Below, piece by piece: positions 33,128 to 42,484 of a stretch of 64,000 bases of DNA (within the stretch, counting starts at the first letter, position 1; every line of letters starts with the position of its first letter). Source of the DNA: JBAZMA01 sp041649995 (GTDB lineage: Bacteria; Omnitrophota; Gorgyraeia; Velamenicoccales; Velamenicoccaceae); NCBI GenBank assembly GCA_041649995.1, contig JBAZMA010000004.1, positions 62,001 to 126,000 on the forward strand, in the 5' to 3' direction. The notes under the pieces are model-generated. The model was not told the DNA's origin. It was given only the letters and a program-made list of their open reading frames with translations, and ran no database searches. Both the position numbers and the translations under genes were made by a program.

Positions 33128-33574
33128 TCAGAGGCTATAATACTTGCGGAGGGTTTGGCGGAAGTCTTCGTCGCCGGCCAAAAAGACCTTCAGGCTCTGC
33201 GTGCCCAGGTACCCCTTGATCTCTTCAATCGCGCGCCCGTCCAGGGGGTCGGTCATGGCGACATAATAGGTGTCGTCAATAACCTTAAAAACCAGGCAGC
33301 CGCAGGTTTCCGAAAGCCTCCCGGGGAGGCGGTTGACGGCCAGAGGGTCTATCGAAAGGCCTTTCAAACTCAAGTAAGGAATGCCGATCTGAAGGGACAA
33401 AATGGAATAAATCCGCTCTTCGGAAGCCATTCCCATTTTCACAAGCGTCGAACAGAGAAAATCATTCGTCTGCTTTTGTTCCTGCAGGCCCTTTTTGAGG
33501 TCGTCATGGCTGATGATCCCGTCGCGGATCAAAAGCTCTCCGATATAGGAATCGTTCTTCTGGATAGCGCTCAT
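33128..33574 (-). CDS. Stand-alone MshEN/GspE N-terminal domain protein
   Basis: A 148-residue protein that corresponds to the N-terminal domain of type II secretion/pilus ATPases (GspE/PilB) without the ATPase: IGELLIRDGIISHDDLKKGL, then LSLQIGIPYLSL and PLAVNRLPGRL, and a DPLDGRAIEEI segment. Some such domains bind cyclic di-GMP. It lies three bases behind an HD-GYP gene, so a role as a c-di-GMP effector is inferred. Confidence 0.75.
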   Translation of the reverse strand: MSAIQKNDSYIGELLIRDGIISHDDLKKGLQEQKQTNDFLCSTLVKMGMASEERIYSILSLQIGIPYLSLKGLSIDPLAVNRLPGRLSETCGCLVFKVIDDTYYVAMTDPLDGRAIEEIKGYLGTQSLKVFLAGDEDFRQTLRKYYSL

Positions 33575-33576
33575 GT

Positions 33577-34752
33577 TCAGATCATCCTCTGTTCAAACAA
33601 AGCCATGGCCCCATCGACAATATCAGGATGGAACTGGGAACCGCGGCAACGGATAAGCTCGGACGCGGCGTATTCCCGGGTAAAGGCCTTTCGGTAGGGC
33701 CTGTCGGAAGTCATGGCATCGAAAGAATCTGCCACGGCAATGATACGCGCCATATAGGGGATATTCTCTCCGCTGAGGCCTTCCGGGTAACCCTTGCCGT
33801 CAAAGCGCTCGTGATGATATTTAACACCCTGGATAACCTCCCCCAGGTTTTTGATGGGTTCCAGAATGGAAGCACCGATGGTGGAATGAGCGTTGATCTT
33901 CGTCCGCTCCTCATCTGTCAACGGGCCGTTCTTGTTCAGGATCGCCTCCGGGACGCCGATCTTGCCGACATCATGGAGAAGTCCGGCAATATGCAGATCA
34001 TCGAAAAATTTCGGGTCAAACTTCCCCCCTCCTTCGACCGAGAGCCACTGCGCGATCGCCAGGCTGTATTCGGTGACGCGGTTCGTATGGCCGCGCGTGT
34101 AATGGTCTTTGGCGTCGATGGCGGCCGCCAGGGCGAGCGTCGTCTCGAAAAACATGCTTTTGTTGTTTTCGATCTCAAACTGAAGGTCTTCGAATAAAAA
34201 GGCGTTGCGCAAGGCCATGGCCACATCATTGGCCAGGGCGATAAAAAACTGGATCTCTTCATCATTGAAGCTCTTTTTGCTGATTTTCTCCCCCAGCATC
34301 AGCACGCCGAGCAGATCGTCCTGATAATAACAGGGCACGCTGACCACCGCGTCGAAACTCTTCATCTGAAACTTGATGGCCAGAAGAAGCTTTTCGATCT
34401 CGGGGTCGCACTGGAACAGCTCCCTTCTCTGCAGAAGATAATTCAGGCGGCCCAGGATCAGGGCGCCGGTTTCAAACAAAGCGAGATATTCCTTCTGGCG
34501 GAAAAAACGGATGATGGGAGAATGCGGGTCGAGGCGGATAAAACCGGCGGGCATCTTTGTGCCGATCTGGCCGCGGGTGACCGTGACAATAAAACTGTCG
34601 CGGTTCTTTTCGTAAAGGAGGATGCCGGCGTGTTCGACTTTGACTTTGCGGACGATCGTCCGCAGGATCATGCGGATGAGGGTATTAGGCTTGCGCACAA
34701 GGATCATATTCCTTGCGGCTTCCTCAAGTTCTCTCTTGTAGTTGACCCTCAT
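33577..34752 (-). CDS. GAF and HD-GYP domain protein, predicted c-di-GMP phosphodiesterase
   Basis: A 391-residue cytoplasmic protein. Residues ~15-190 form a GAF-like sensor (EHAGILLYEKNRDSFIV; SVPCYYQDDLLGVLMLGEK). The HD-GYP domain has HTNRVTEYS, GLLHDVGKIGVPEAIL, HSTIGASIL, KYHHERFDGKGYPEGLSG and AVADSFDAMTSDRPYRKA, so metal ligands and the GYP loop are present. It should hydrolyse c-di-GMP. It lies in a group with an MshEN protein, a response regulator and a beta-barrel protein. Confidence 0.9.
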   Translation of the reverse strand: MRVNYKRELEEAARNMILVRKPNTLIRMILRTIVRKVKVEHAGILLYEKNRDSFIVTVTRGQIGTKMPAGFIRLDPHSPIIRFFRQKEYLALFETGALILGRLNYLLQRRELFQCDPEIEKLLLAIKFQMKSFDAVVSVPCYYQDDLLGVLMLGEKISKKSFNDEEIQFFIALANDVAMALRNAFLFEDLQFEIENNKSMFFETTLALAAAIDAKDHYTRGHTNRVTEYSLAIAQWLSVEGGGKFDPKFFDDLHIAGLLHDVGKIGVPEAILNKNGPLTDEERTKINAHSTIGASILEPIKNLGEVIQGVKYHHERFDGKGYPEGLSGENIPYMARIIAVADSFDAMTSDRPYRKAFTREYAASELIRCRGSQFHPDIVDGAMALFEQRMI

Positions 34753-34778
34753 AGAGTATGGGTTAGGGTTGGAATGCT

Positions 34779-37550
34779 CTAAAACCTCTTCTTATAATAT
34801 AACCTAAAGAGGTGCTGTGTGTCCAGTACCGCAAGGGCTCCTCCGAAAGGATCATAAGTAGCAGAACCTAAAGGGGTTATACCTCCTACACCATACAAAA
34901 GAATCCATTCCGCGTCATTATTCACCTGATATCTTGTTTCGAAGAAGAAATTATGGTGCCAGCTGTAAACCGACTCCCCTGTGTCATTGAGATACAAAAG
35001 ATCCAGCCAGCGGGACTGCGTATATTTGAAAATAAACGACAATTTATCCGTGGGCACATAAGCGACCTCAAGCCCGTAATGATTCATATTATCATCAATT
35101 TGCCCTGCTGTCTTGTTTTCATTGTAGGCAAAGTCCAAATAAAATTCCAGCTTGTGCGTGGGCCGGAAACTGAAGCCGAACTTATAGATATCAAAGTAGT
35201 CATACGGCGGCTGGTCGAAATACTGCTGGCTGTAGAGAAAAGGGATCGGCTCCCGGTAAACCTTGCCGTCTTCGGTGACCGTTGTGAAACTTGAACTGTT
35301 GAAAAGGCCGCGCGGATAATTGTCGGTGGCGACCGTCTGATCGTTGGTGTGTTCATAGACCGCGCTGTAAGAAAACCAGTCCGTAAGCCGGTATTCAAAT
35401 CCCAAAGAAAACGTGGACAGAGACGGGTCCTGGTCGGCGGGGATCGCTGTATTGACGAGGTTCTGGTCCAGGTCTTCGTTGAACACGAACGGGTCCACAC
35501 CCGCGTAAGTTTTATGGAGGTTGTGCCGGATGCCTAAAAACCTTGTCATCAGCCTGTCCGTCATGGGATATTCCACCTCAAGCCTGGCGACATTCTCGAT
35601 GAAGGCGCCTGTCTGGGAATGATGGACATTCCTGACGTCAAGCAGGGTCTTGAGATAATGCTCGAAAATCTTCTTCTCCCCTTCGATCCTCCAGCTGATG
35701 ACGGACCGTCCGCTGTCAATGCCGTCGCCGATGCCGAAAACCCGGATATCATCGAATCTCATCGGCTTGGTCAGGCCTGTATAGATATAGAGCGGATGCT
35801 TGCGGAAGGAAATATGACGGGACCAGAACTCATCGTCGCGGGTCTGGCTGTAATTGGCCAGCGTCGATTCGAAACCCGTATCCATGCGGGCCAGCCTCAT
35901 GCGGCTTTTTACGTACCAGGTCTCGTCCTTGCCGCGCTTGATGGCTTCATAATCCTGCTCAAACAGGTCGTCTTTGGGGAACCTGTTGACGAGGGAAACA
36001 AAATAGGCCTGTCCCCTCTTTTTGGAAGCGTAGATTTCGTTGGACCTGTCGTAAGACGATTCGGAGGTCGCGACCTGGGCGATCAGCTTGGAACCGACAA
36101 CAGGCTCGAATTTGGCGTCTATGGAAAAAACGTTATTCAGTCCGTCCAGCTCCTTCTCGTTAAAACCGAAGTGCCCGGCGTGGGTCAAGCCCAGCCCCAT
36201 GTTATACAAAAGGTCGTAATCCAGGCGGGTGGCCAAAGCATATGTCTGAAAATCCCCGTAATCCGCCCAAAGGTTCCTGGGGCTGGCAAACGTGGATTTC
36301 AGGCTTCCGTCCACGCCTTCATACGCGAATGAAAATCCGCGCAAAGACGTCAGCCTCACGCCGTCGCTGTCCCTGGTGAAGAAAGCCAGGGAGTCGTCCC
36401 ATTCGCCCTTGGTAAAATCGTTAGGCGTCGCGCCCGTGTTGAGCGTTCCCGGCTTCCAGTCGGCAAGCCACGGGCTTTCCTCCCACCACGTGTGGTGATT
36501 GGAAACTCCCAGGGGATCGCCGCTGCTCAAAGCCTGGTCCTGATAGGCAATGGGGAAAAACCGGATTTTCAGGTCTTCGACTCTGTAATCCACCCAGAAT
36601 TCCCTCAAGGGCATGAACGACCGCTCGATGTCCTGGGAAGGGATATTGAAGATATTGCCGAAGGTGGAACTAACCGAAGCAGGCGACGTCTTGCCGTCTA
36701 TCACCTTGATCTCAGGCGTAGCAATGGCGTCGCCGTTTTGAAGGGTATTAAACGCCTCGTTGATGGTCCTGCCCGTATTCGACCAGTATTTCAGTTCCAG
36801 TTCGACCGAATCGCCGCCCTCTCCGGCCACAGTGAAGGTCTCCGTTTTGCCGGTAAAACTCCAGGGATCGACCGTCAGATTCGCGTGCGCGGAAAATTCC
36901 CCGTCTCCGGCCCTCAAAGGAACGGTGTCGGCGATCACCCTTAACCTGTCATAAATCGCCGGGTCAAACGTGTTGTAGCGGCTGTCGCTCCAGAGGATCC
37001 TCCAGTTGCGTTCATTCAGGTCGGCGTTCGCCTCTTTCCAGATCAATTCATCGGGTGAGTGGACGCCCGCGGAAACCTGGTAATCGCCTTTGATATCCAC
37101 GTATTTGGAAATCCCCTCGGCCCCTGTCCTTACAGGCGCGGGCCTGGCGGGCTTATCCATTTTCCGATAAATGGCAGGGTCAACCTCCGAATCCCTGGAT
37201 GATATCGATTCCAGTTCCTGCCGGATGACATCCTCGCGGCTGGGCCTCATATTCGACGGCGTGGCTTCAAAATCATCCAGGCTCTGGCTGATGACTTCGT
37301 CCTTGGCCATCTCCGACTGGTTCTCGATCTTGAGTTTCTCAAGATAAAACCTGGCCTCGGCGTCCCTGGGATCAGCCAGAACGGCCTTGTTCAACTCATG
37401 CAGGGCTTCCTGATAACTTCCCTGGTGATAATATTTGAGGGCGATTTCTGTCAGGTATTGCGACGGGGAAACGGCAAACGCGGCTTGCGGAGGGACGGCA
37501 AGTGATATAACAACAACCAAAAGCAGGATTTTTTTCAGATAAAGCGACAT
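34779..37550 (-). CDS. Large outer-membrane beta-barrel protein with N-terminal TPR
   Basis: A 923-residue exported protein. Signal peptide ~1-26, then a TPR-like unit (YYHQGSYQEALHELNKAVLADPRDAEARFYLEK), a charged linker, and about 750 residues of alternating hydrophobic/polar strands with many aromatic residues, ending LFRLYYKKRF, consistent with a C-terminal barrel. No exact family is recognised. Its closeness to signalling genes and a response regulator six bases upstream suggests a regulated export or surface polymer function. Confidence 0.65.
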   Translation of the reverse strand: MSLYLKKILLLVVVISLAVPPQAAFAVSPSQYLTEIALKYYHQGSYQEALHELNKAVLADPRDAEARFYLEKLKIENQSEMAKDEVISQSLDDFEATPSNMRPSREDVIRQELESISSRDSEVDPAIYRKMDKPARPAPVRTGAEGISKYVDIKGDYQVSAGVHSPDELIWKEANADLNERNWRILWSDSRYNTFDPAIYDRLRVIADTVPLRAGDGEFSAHANLTVDPWSFTGKTETFTVAGEGGDSVELELKYWSNTGRTINEAFNTLQNGDAIATPEIKVIDGKTSPASVSSTFGNIFNIPSQDIERSFMPLREFWVDYRVEDLKIRFFPIAYQDQALSSGDPLGVSNHHTWWEESPWLADWKPGTLNTGATPNDFTKGEWDDSLAFFTRDSDGVRLTSLRGFSFAYEGVDGSLKSTFASPRNLWADYGDFQTYALATRLDYDLLYNMGLGLTHAGHFGFNEKELDGLNNVFSIDAKFEPVVGSKLIAQVATSESSYDRSNEIYASKKRGQAYFVSLVNRFPKDDLFEQDYEAIKRGKDETWYVKSRMRLARMDTGFESTLANYSQTRDDEFWSRHISFRKHPLYIYTGLTKPMRFDDIRVFGIGDGIDSGRSVISWRIEGEKKIFEHYLKTLLDVRNVHHSQTGAFIENVARLEVEYPMTDRLMTRFLGIRHNLHKTYAGVDPFVFNEDLDQNLVNTAIPADQDPSLSTFSLGFEYRLTDWFSYSAVYEHTNDQTVATDNYPRGLFNSSSFTTVTEDGKVYREPIPFLYSQQYFDQPPYDYFDIYKFGFSFRPTHKLEFYLDFAYNENKTAGQIDDNMNHYGLEVAYVPTDKLSFIFKYTQSRWLDLLYLNDTGESVYSWHHNFFFETRYQVNNDAEWILLYGVGGITPLGSATYDPFGGALAVLDTQHLFRLYYKKRF

Positions 37551-37556
37551 AACTTT

Positions 37557-37922
37557 TCAGCGTATGGCGGCAATCCTCTGCAGGACTTCCTTTTCAAGTT
37601 CGTTCAACAAAAGCGGTTTATGAATGCAGGAAAGGACATTGAGGCCGTCGAGTTTCTTGAGGATTTGAGGGTCTTCCACCCCTGTAACCATGACAACGCG
37701 CGCCTGATTACCCGCTTCGCGCATCCTTCTTAACGTCTCGATCCCGTCAATCCCGCCCATGCGGATATCCAAAAGGATGAGGTCAGGGATGGACTGTTCC
37801 ATCAGTCCCAGGGCCTCTTCCCCGCTCTGAGCGGTCACAACATCAATCTTGCGCCTTTTGAAATAACTTTTAAGGTATTCCCTGACATCCGCCTCGTCGT
37901 CGACGATCATCAATTTCGGCAC
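37557..37922 (-). CDS. Single-domain response regulator
   Basis: A 121-residue CheY-like receiver: acidic pair in VDDEADVREYL, phospho-Asp in LILLDIRMGGIDG, Thr in VVMVTGVEDPQ and Lys in CIHKPLL. There is no output domain. It precedes the barrel gene by six bases and the HD-GYP gene, so it probably passes a kinase signal to this group. No kinase is adjacent. Confidence 0.88.
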   Translation of the reverse strand: MPKLMIVDDEADVREYLKSYFKRRKIDVVTAQSGEEALGLMEQSIPDLILLDIRMGGIDGIETLRRMREAGNQARVVMVTGVEDPQILKKLDGLNVLSCIHKPLLLNELEKEVLQRIAAIR

Positions 37923-38029
37923 AAAATCATCCTTTGTCCTGGCAGTTTCGGGTAGGTTATGAAGATGTATTATAGCGGAGGGATTTGAGGTAAGTCAAGC
38001 ACTTTGAAGCATTTACTGCTTTCCAAAAT

Positions 38030-39523
38030 TCATTTAGGACTTTCTAAAGCCTTTGAAAAAGAACCACCTGTAAGCCGATCCAATAGCGCTGTGACTTCTT
38101 CAACCCTAATCTGGATTTTTTTCTGATTTTGCGAATCTCCTGCTAACTCGGTCAAAAGCCTTTTTCGCTCAAAATATAGCTGCGTTGCTTCTGCCAAAAC
38201 ATCATTTCTCATTTGAACATTTAACCTTGATCGCGAATCTATGCTTGTCTGATCGCTGGAATACACAAGATCCGCCAAATCCCAAGACACATTCACCTGC
38301 CAATCATTAGGGCCGACTGAAAAAATCCCGTTATATGTCCCATAAACATTATTTCCGTAACTAAAAGATAAATCGGGCATGATGGCTTTCATATGAGACT
38401 GATGCCTCCATGTCTCTATTTTGTTATTGCTGACATCGCAATAGGCAATCACCATCCTTTGCACCTCCTGAATATTCGGCTCTTCGTTAGTCAGGATGAT
38501 AGAATTTTCCTTTAATGTTTGTTTGTTAGAGCCTAAAGAAAAGGAATATAGATCAGAAGCTGTAAGAACAAAGATACTATTTTCAATCAAATCTAAACTC
38601 TTACAGTCAAATAACGGAAACAGAAGGCCCCAGCTATCATCCTTAAAAAGAAATACCCCTGTTTTTGTCACCGCAATTATCTCCCCCGTTCCACTTATCT
38701 TCAAATCCCTGATACTCCTTGAATTCAATCCAAATGATGACATCTTGCTCCAGGAAAAACCGTAATCGTAACTAACGAAAATACCTGTTGGCGCCGTGAC
38801 GAATACGGCAGAAAAATCTTTTGGCAGTGCAATAACATGGATCCCCTCTCCCGGCTCCTCTTCTTCGGTTCCGCTTTCTTCGTCCTGATATTCATTTTCG
38901 CTCGTAAAGGATAATCTTCTTTCCCATGTTCTGCCCTCGTTATTCGAACAATAGACGCCCTGCATTCCAGCCGCGAATATTCTCCAACCTGCAGCCTGAA
39001 TATAATCCACACGTTCAGCTTCCAATCCCAAAGAACATTTGATCCATCTTCCACCCTTCAGAGATCTCTTAAAAAGACCCCCTTTAGTGGCTACAAAAAT
39101 ATTTTCATCACTGGCCGCAATTCCATAACAATCATTTTCAGCATCAAGACTGCTTGAATATATCTTCTTTGCACGCTTCTCCAGCAGATGGATTTCAAAA
39201 AGTCCTTTTGAAGTAGCTGCATATCCCTTGTTATAGGGATAGAGGAAAATGATTTGTCGAACTTTACTTTCAGCTTGCAGGTCCGGAATAGAAATCTTTT
39301 CCCATGCCTTCCCGGAAGCTAAGTCTTTCCAGAAAATCCCCCCCACCTCTCCCAACCATGCTTGCTTTCCCTTTCCATTGAAAATATGAATAGCCATCTT
39401 CGTCTTCCCATCAAGCCCGCTGCTGACGATTTTTTCCAAAGTAGCGGAAAAAGACATAGATGCCGATGAAAAAAGAAACACAATATATGAGGCGATTTTG
39501 AAGAATAAAATTTTCTTACTCAT
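38030..39523 (-). CDS. Exported beta-propeller (BNR/Ycf48-like) protein
   Basis: A 497-residue protein. The start at 39523 has AAGGGAT upstream and gives a signal peptide (ILFFKIASYIVFLFSSASMSFSA). The body contains propeller-like blades with SNNEGRTWERR, SYDYGFSWSKM and GGLFKR, GVFLFKD turns, then a helical C-terminus (RNDVLAEATQLYFERKRLLTEL). It is AT-rich compared with the genes to its left. The function is unknown; it is the last gene of a unit that starts at 41793. Confidence 0.65.
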   Translation of the reverse strand: MSKKILFFKIASYIVFLFSSASMSFSATLEKIVSSGLDGKTKMAIHIFNGKGKQAWLGEVGGIFWKDLASGKAWEKISIPDLQAESKVRQIIFLYPYNKGYAATSKGLFEIHLLEKRAKKIYSSSLDAENDCYGIAASDENIFVATKGGLFKRSLKGGRWIKCSLGLEAERVDYIQAAGWRIFAAGMQGVYCSNNEGRTWERRLSFTSENEYQDEESGTEEEEPGEGIHVIALPKDFSAVFVTAPTGIFVSYDYGFSWSKMSSFGLNSRSIRDLKISGTGEIIAVTKTGVFLFKDDSWGLLFPLFDCKSLDLIENSIFVLTASDLYSFSLGSNKQTLKENSIILTNEEPNIQEVQRMVIAYCDVSNNKIETWRHQSHMKAIMPDLSFSYGNNVYGTYNGIFSVGPNDWQVNVSWDLADLVYSSDQTSIDSRSRLNVQMRNDVLAEATQLYFERKRLLTELAGDSQNQKKIQIRVEEVTALLDRLTGGSFSKALESPK

Positions 39524-39619
39524 AAATATCCCTTTTTTATGAACCACCACAAAGCTATAGGTTCCTATTTTTTCGAATTCCACGTAGGCGACTGCCCGAA
39601 TGCCCTGTTCATCTTCGCC

Positions 39620-39823
39620 TTAATCAGACGTGACATTCGGGGCGCAACTTAAACCTCGTAGTTTTGTTCTCAACTCATCCAACTCATTGACAATCTTTTC
39701 AAATTCCGGATAGTTCCTTTTGTTAACAGGAGTCATAAAATGTTTTTTCAGCTTGACGCACAGACATTTTTTTTGCCTCTGTAATTTCTTCATGCTATCT
39801 TTTTCTGCCTTTTGCCGTTTCAA
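39620..39823 (-). CDS. Small basic coiled-coil protein (TTG start)
   Basis: A 67-residue frame. A strong ribosome site GGGAGGT lies four bases before a TTG at 39823, which decides the start; upstream ATG frames lack one. The protein is Lys-rich and then helical (KNRNYPEFEKIVNELDELRTKL-like). No family is recognised. It lies between the SpoVG-like and propeller genes and is probably co-transcribed. Confidence 0.45.
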   Translation of the reverse strand: MKRQKAEKDSMKKLQRQKKCLCVKLKKHFMTPVNKRNYPEFEKIVNELDELRTKLRGLSCAPNVTSD

Positions 39824-39905
39824 GACAACCTCCCTTTCTCTTTTTCTCAAGATCTTCGCCCCGGCCCACCAAAAGGCAGACAAGGAATTCCGACATTAGA
39901 TTAAA

Positions 39906-40172
39906 CTATTCTTCGACCTTTTCATAAGCCGCTAGAACAGCAGAAACAATTTTTTGCTTTGTCTCCTTAGTCAAAGCCCGTACAGTTTCATACCATTGGC
40001 TGTTATTCCCCTTTAACCTAGGCATAGAAATAAATAAACCATTCTTGCCATTCAAAATTCGAAGTCCTTTAATCAAAAGGATGCCGTTGATCTCAATATC
40101 GGCAAATGCCTTCATATTTTTTTCGGCATTTCCAAGTTTGTGCATCCTATTTACTTTGATTTCGATGCTCAT
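39906..40172 (-). CDS. spoVG: SpoVG-family protein
   Basis: An 88-residue protein with the SpoVG pattern: EIKVNRMH, then MKAFADIEINGILLIKGLRILNGKNGLFISMPR, and an alpha-helical end. The start at 40172 follows GGAGGGGGAG. SpoVG proteins bind nucleic acid and regulate expression in many phyla. It overlaps the methyltransferase 3' end by 26 bases and lies in the AT-rich island. Confidence 0.82.
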   Translation of the reverse strand: MSIEIKVNRMHKLGNAEKNMKAFADIEINGILLIKGLRILNGKNGLFISMPRLKGNNSQWYETVRALTKETKQKIVSAVLAAYEKVEE

Positions 40173-40932
40173 TTTCTCCCCCTCCATTTTTCAATCCTCC
40201 TTGCCCGTTTTTGAAGGCTTTTACAATCAAATGTCTGCCGTATAACAATTCCGGCATTAACAATATTCTATTTATCCGCGTATAATCAACACCCCCCTTT
40301 CTGGCTGACCTTTTGGCTTTTAATTTCAATTGAAACCAAATAACTGCTAGGAGAAAAAATAATCCCCAGCCCTCCTTTTTGCTGGTTTTAATCTCGACAA
40401 TCGTAAAACCACTGTCATTTAATAAAAATTCGAGTTCATGATAGCGCATCGGCATGATATGAACCTGCGAGACGTCAATGCCTTCCCTGGCATTATGAAG
40501 AACATGATCTAAAGACGGTTCCCTGAAATATTCATATGTTCCTTCAGTCAAAAACCGAATCCTTGATTTTAGATTTAGTATATTCGGTGTGGACAATATG
40601 AGCTTTCCTTCAGGTTTTAATAGATCCCTCATTATTTTCATGAAACGATGAGGCTCTTTTAAATGCTCGATGACTTCGGCTAAAAGGATAAAATCAAAGC
40701 AATCTTTCTCGAAAGGCAAGGACCCCTCATCCCAAAGTCTTACAAACTTAATTTGTCTGGTATACTTAAAGCCTGCACAAACATCGGCGGCCGTAACATC
40801 AAAACCCATTCGATGCAGTTCAAGGGAATAGTCGCCTGTGGCGCAACCCAGATCAAGCACCTTCCCAGGCCGCTCGTGGGTGAAAATCTTTATAACCGCT
40901 TTTAGCAATACGTTCTCTTTTGTTTTACCCAT
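40147..40932 (-). CDS. SAM-dependent methyltransferase
   Basis: A 261-residue class I methyltransferase (Methyltransf_11/25 type): VLDLGCATGDYSLEL (SAM site), VTAADVCAGF, GSLPFEKDCFDFILLAEVIEHL, and LLKPEGKLILSTPN. The C-terminal ~60 residues include a hydrophobic segment (WGLFFLLAVIWFQL). The substrate is not evident; such enzymes often modify sugars or lipids. It follows the secreted-protein gene in the same unit. Confidence 0.8.
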   Translation of the reverse strand: MGKTKENVLLKAVIKIFTHERPGKVLDLGCATGDYSLELHRMGFDVTAADVCAGFKYTRQIKFVRLWDEGSLPFEKDCFDFILLAEVIEHLKEPHRFMKIMRDLLKPEGKLILSTPNILNLKSRIRFLTEGTYEYFREPSLDHVLHNAREGIDVSQVHIMPMRYHELEFLLNDSGFTIVEIKTSKKEGWGLFFLLAVIWFQLKLKAKRSARKGGVDYTRINRILLMPELLYGRHLIVKAFKNGQGGLKNGGGENEHRNQSK

Positions 40933-40965
40933 GTCTACTCTTTAAAAACGTTCAAAAATCTAAGG

Positions 40966-41793
40966 TTATTCCAAAGCCAACATAACAATCCTTACATAAC
41001 AGGAATTCAAAGCATCTGTATCTTCACCTGAAGAATTCCATGTCCTGAGAAGAAAGCCTTTGCCTCTCAAGACTACCTGTGTATTGGTAAGAGACACTAT
41101 ATTTATCCCTCTATGCGAATTTGCCGAATCAAAATGCTGGTATAAAGGCATGATTGAAACGGTCCCGCTCCCGTTACTTGTATTTGACCCATAAACCGTA
41201 ATCAATGCTTTTGTCGTTCCTAAATTATGTGTTTTGGTATAGGCAATATTGGTGCTTATCGAAAACCACCCGCTGTCATAAATTTTAAGAGCCGTAGCCG
41301 GAAGTTTGGCATTAGTATCAAGCTTAACGGCCCTATTTGCCGTTGGCGCGACAGTAATATCCGCGGAGGAGACAAACTCATCTTTCGTCCTGCCCGAAAA
41401 TTTGAGCGAATCATCCGCCATTTCCGCATGAATAGCGTAACCCGCGCTAGTTATGCTTTGACGAGGACTCATTGTTTCTTCACCGACTTTTATTTCCAGA
41501 TAATACGGCTTATCAAAGGCAAGCCCCAGTGCTGCGATTGATCCCAAAAGGATATTGAAGACACCCTTCTGCACAATGACTCCTACATGCGCCTCCTGCC
41601 ATAGAAGATTCCCGGCATTTTGCGCATCATAAATCCTGAATGTAATGTCCTTTGCTCCTTCAAACGGAATGCCCTCCTGACTTGCCAATTTTCCCTGATA
41701 ATTAATCAACCTCGGCACTGCTGCTGATACAGCACTTTGGCTCGCTATCAACAGCCAAAAGCAAATACAAAAACGCAAATCAGATCTTTTCAT
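40966..41793 (-). CDS. Exported fibre-like protein
   Basis: A 275-residue protein. Signal peptide ~1-24 (ending VSA), then PRLINYQGKLASQEG ... FRIYDA-G-LLWQEAH-GV-GVFNILLGS, a domain pattern seen in many exported proteins of Elusimicrobia, Omnitrophota and related phyla. The C-terminal half has a H-type beta-rich domain. RBS GGGAGGT. A perfect GTTCCATATATGGAA palindrome lies about 45 bases upstream, linking it to the XRE regulon. Confidence 0.65.
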   Translation of the reverse strand: MKRSDLRFCICFWLLIASQSAVSAAVPRLINYQGKLASQEGIPFEGAKDITFRIYDAQNAGNLLWQEAHVGVIVQKGVFNILLGSIAALGLAFDKPYYLEIKVGEETMSPRQSITSAGYAIHAEMADDSLKFSGRTKDEFVSSADITVAPTANRAVKLDTNAKLPATALKIYDSGWFSISTNIAYTKTHNLGTTKALITVYGSNTSNGSGTVSIMPLYQHFDSANSHRGINIVSLTNTQVVLRGKGFLLRTWNSSGEDTDALNSCYVRIVMLALE

Positions 41794-42127
41794 CTTTTAC
41801 CTCCCACCTTTCATTATTCCAATTCCAACTATTTTTTAATTCCATATATGGAACAAAATTGGGAAAAAAATTTTTTTTTTTTTTAAACCCCTTCCCCTGA
41901 GCAGCCTTTGAAAAACTTAAACAAGAACAACACTCCTGTATATCTTCTGATGCGATTTGCAACTACCGTCTCCCCTCTTCAGCCAGTATTTAAAATTAAA
42001 ACTCATAAAAATAAAAAACCAACTTGATACTCAAAAAAAGAGATAGGTCGCCTTCAGTTTGCCAAAATTTTTTTACATTTCAAAGCCTGCTCCCTTTATT
42101 TCAACGTTCTTTTGAGAAAAAGCGATG
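41794..42127. other. AT-rich intergenic region with operator and poly-T tract
   Basis: It holds the upstream operator (41840-41853) of the exported-protein unit and a run of 14 T after seven A (41864-41884). The rest, up to the immunity-like gene, has no credible gene; short frames lack ribosome sites. Confidence 0.5.
41840..41853. promoter_or_regulatory. Palindromic operator, copy E
   Basis: TTCCATATATGGAA, a perfect 14-base palindrome, 47 bases before the exported-protein start at 41793. It matches the four sites near 50.4-50.55 kb. Confidence 0.65.
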
Positions 42128-42481
42128 CTATTTAATCAATACTATCTTTTTAATCAAAAAAATAACAATAATGACACAATATAAAATAACAGGCATATTA
42201 ACAATTGCCCCCATCATAAAAAAGGGATCGGGAAAATATCTAATTAATCCCTTAATGATCAAGATATCAAAGAGTAAATAAGTATAAAATAGAAATACCA
42301 GTACATAAAACAGAGTGCTGACAATAAGTATGCGGCGATTTTTCTTTTTAACAAAGAAACAAACGGGTATATTTATTAGCCCTATTAGCGTCAAATAGAA
42401 AAACCCACCTACGCTCAGACCAATAAATATACAATAGATAGTGAATATTATTTGCGCAATGATGTAAAAAAAACTTTTCAT
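42128..42481 (-). CDS. Small four-span membrane protein, probable immunity protein
   Basis: A 117-residue protein with about four hydrophobic spans (FFYIIAQIIFTIYCIFIG; YLTLIGLINIPVCFF; ILIVSTLFYVLVFLFYTYLLF; IVNMPVILYCVIIVIFLI). GGTAGGAT lies just before the ATG, three bases after the stop of the RHS gene. Position directly behind a toxin-tipped RHS gene and a membrane localisation fit an immunity factor against a membrane-acting phospholipase. No homologue is recognised. Confidence 0.6.
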   Translation of the reverse strand: MKSFFYIIAQIIFTIYCIFIGLSVGGFFYLTLIGLINIPVCFFVKKKNRRILIVSTLFYVLVFLFYTYLLFDILIIKGLIRYFPDPFFMMGAIVNMPVILYCVIIVIFLIKKIVLIK

Positions 42482-42484
42482 ATC

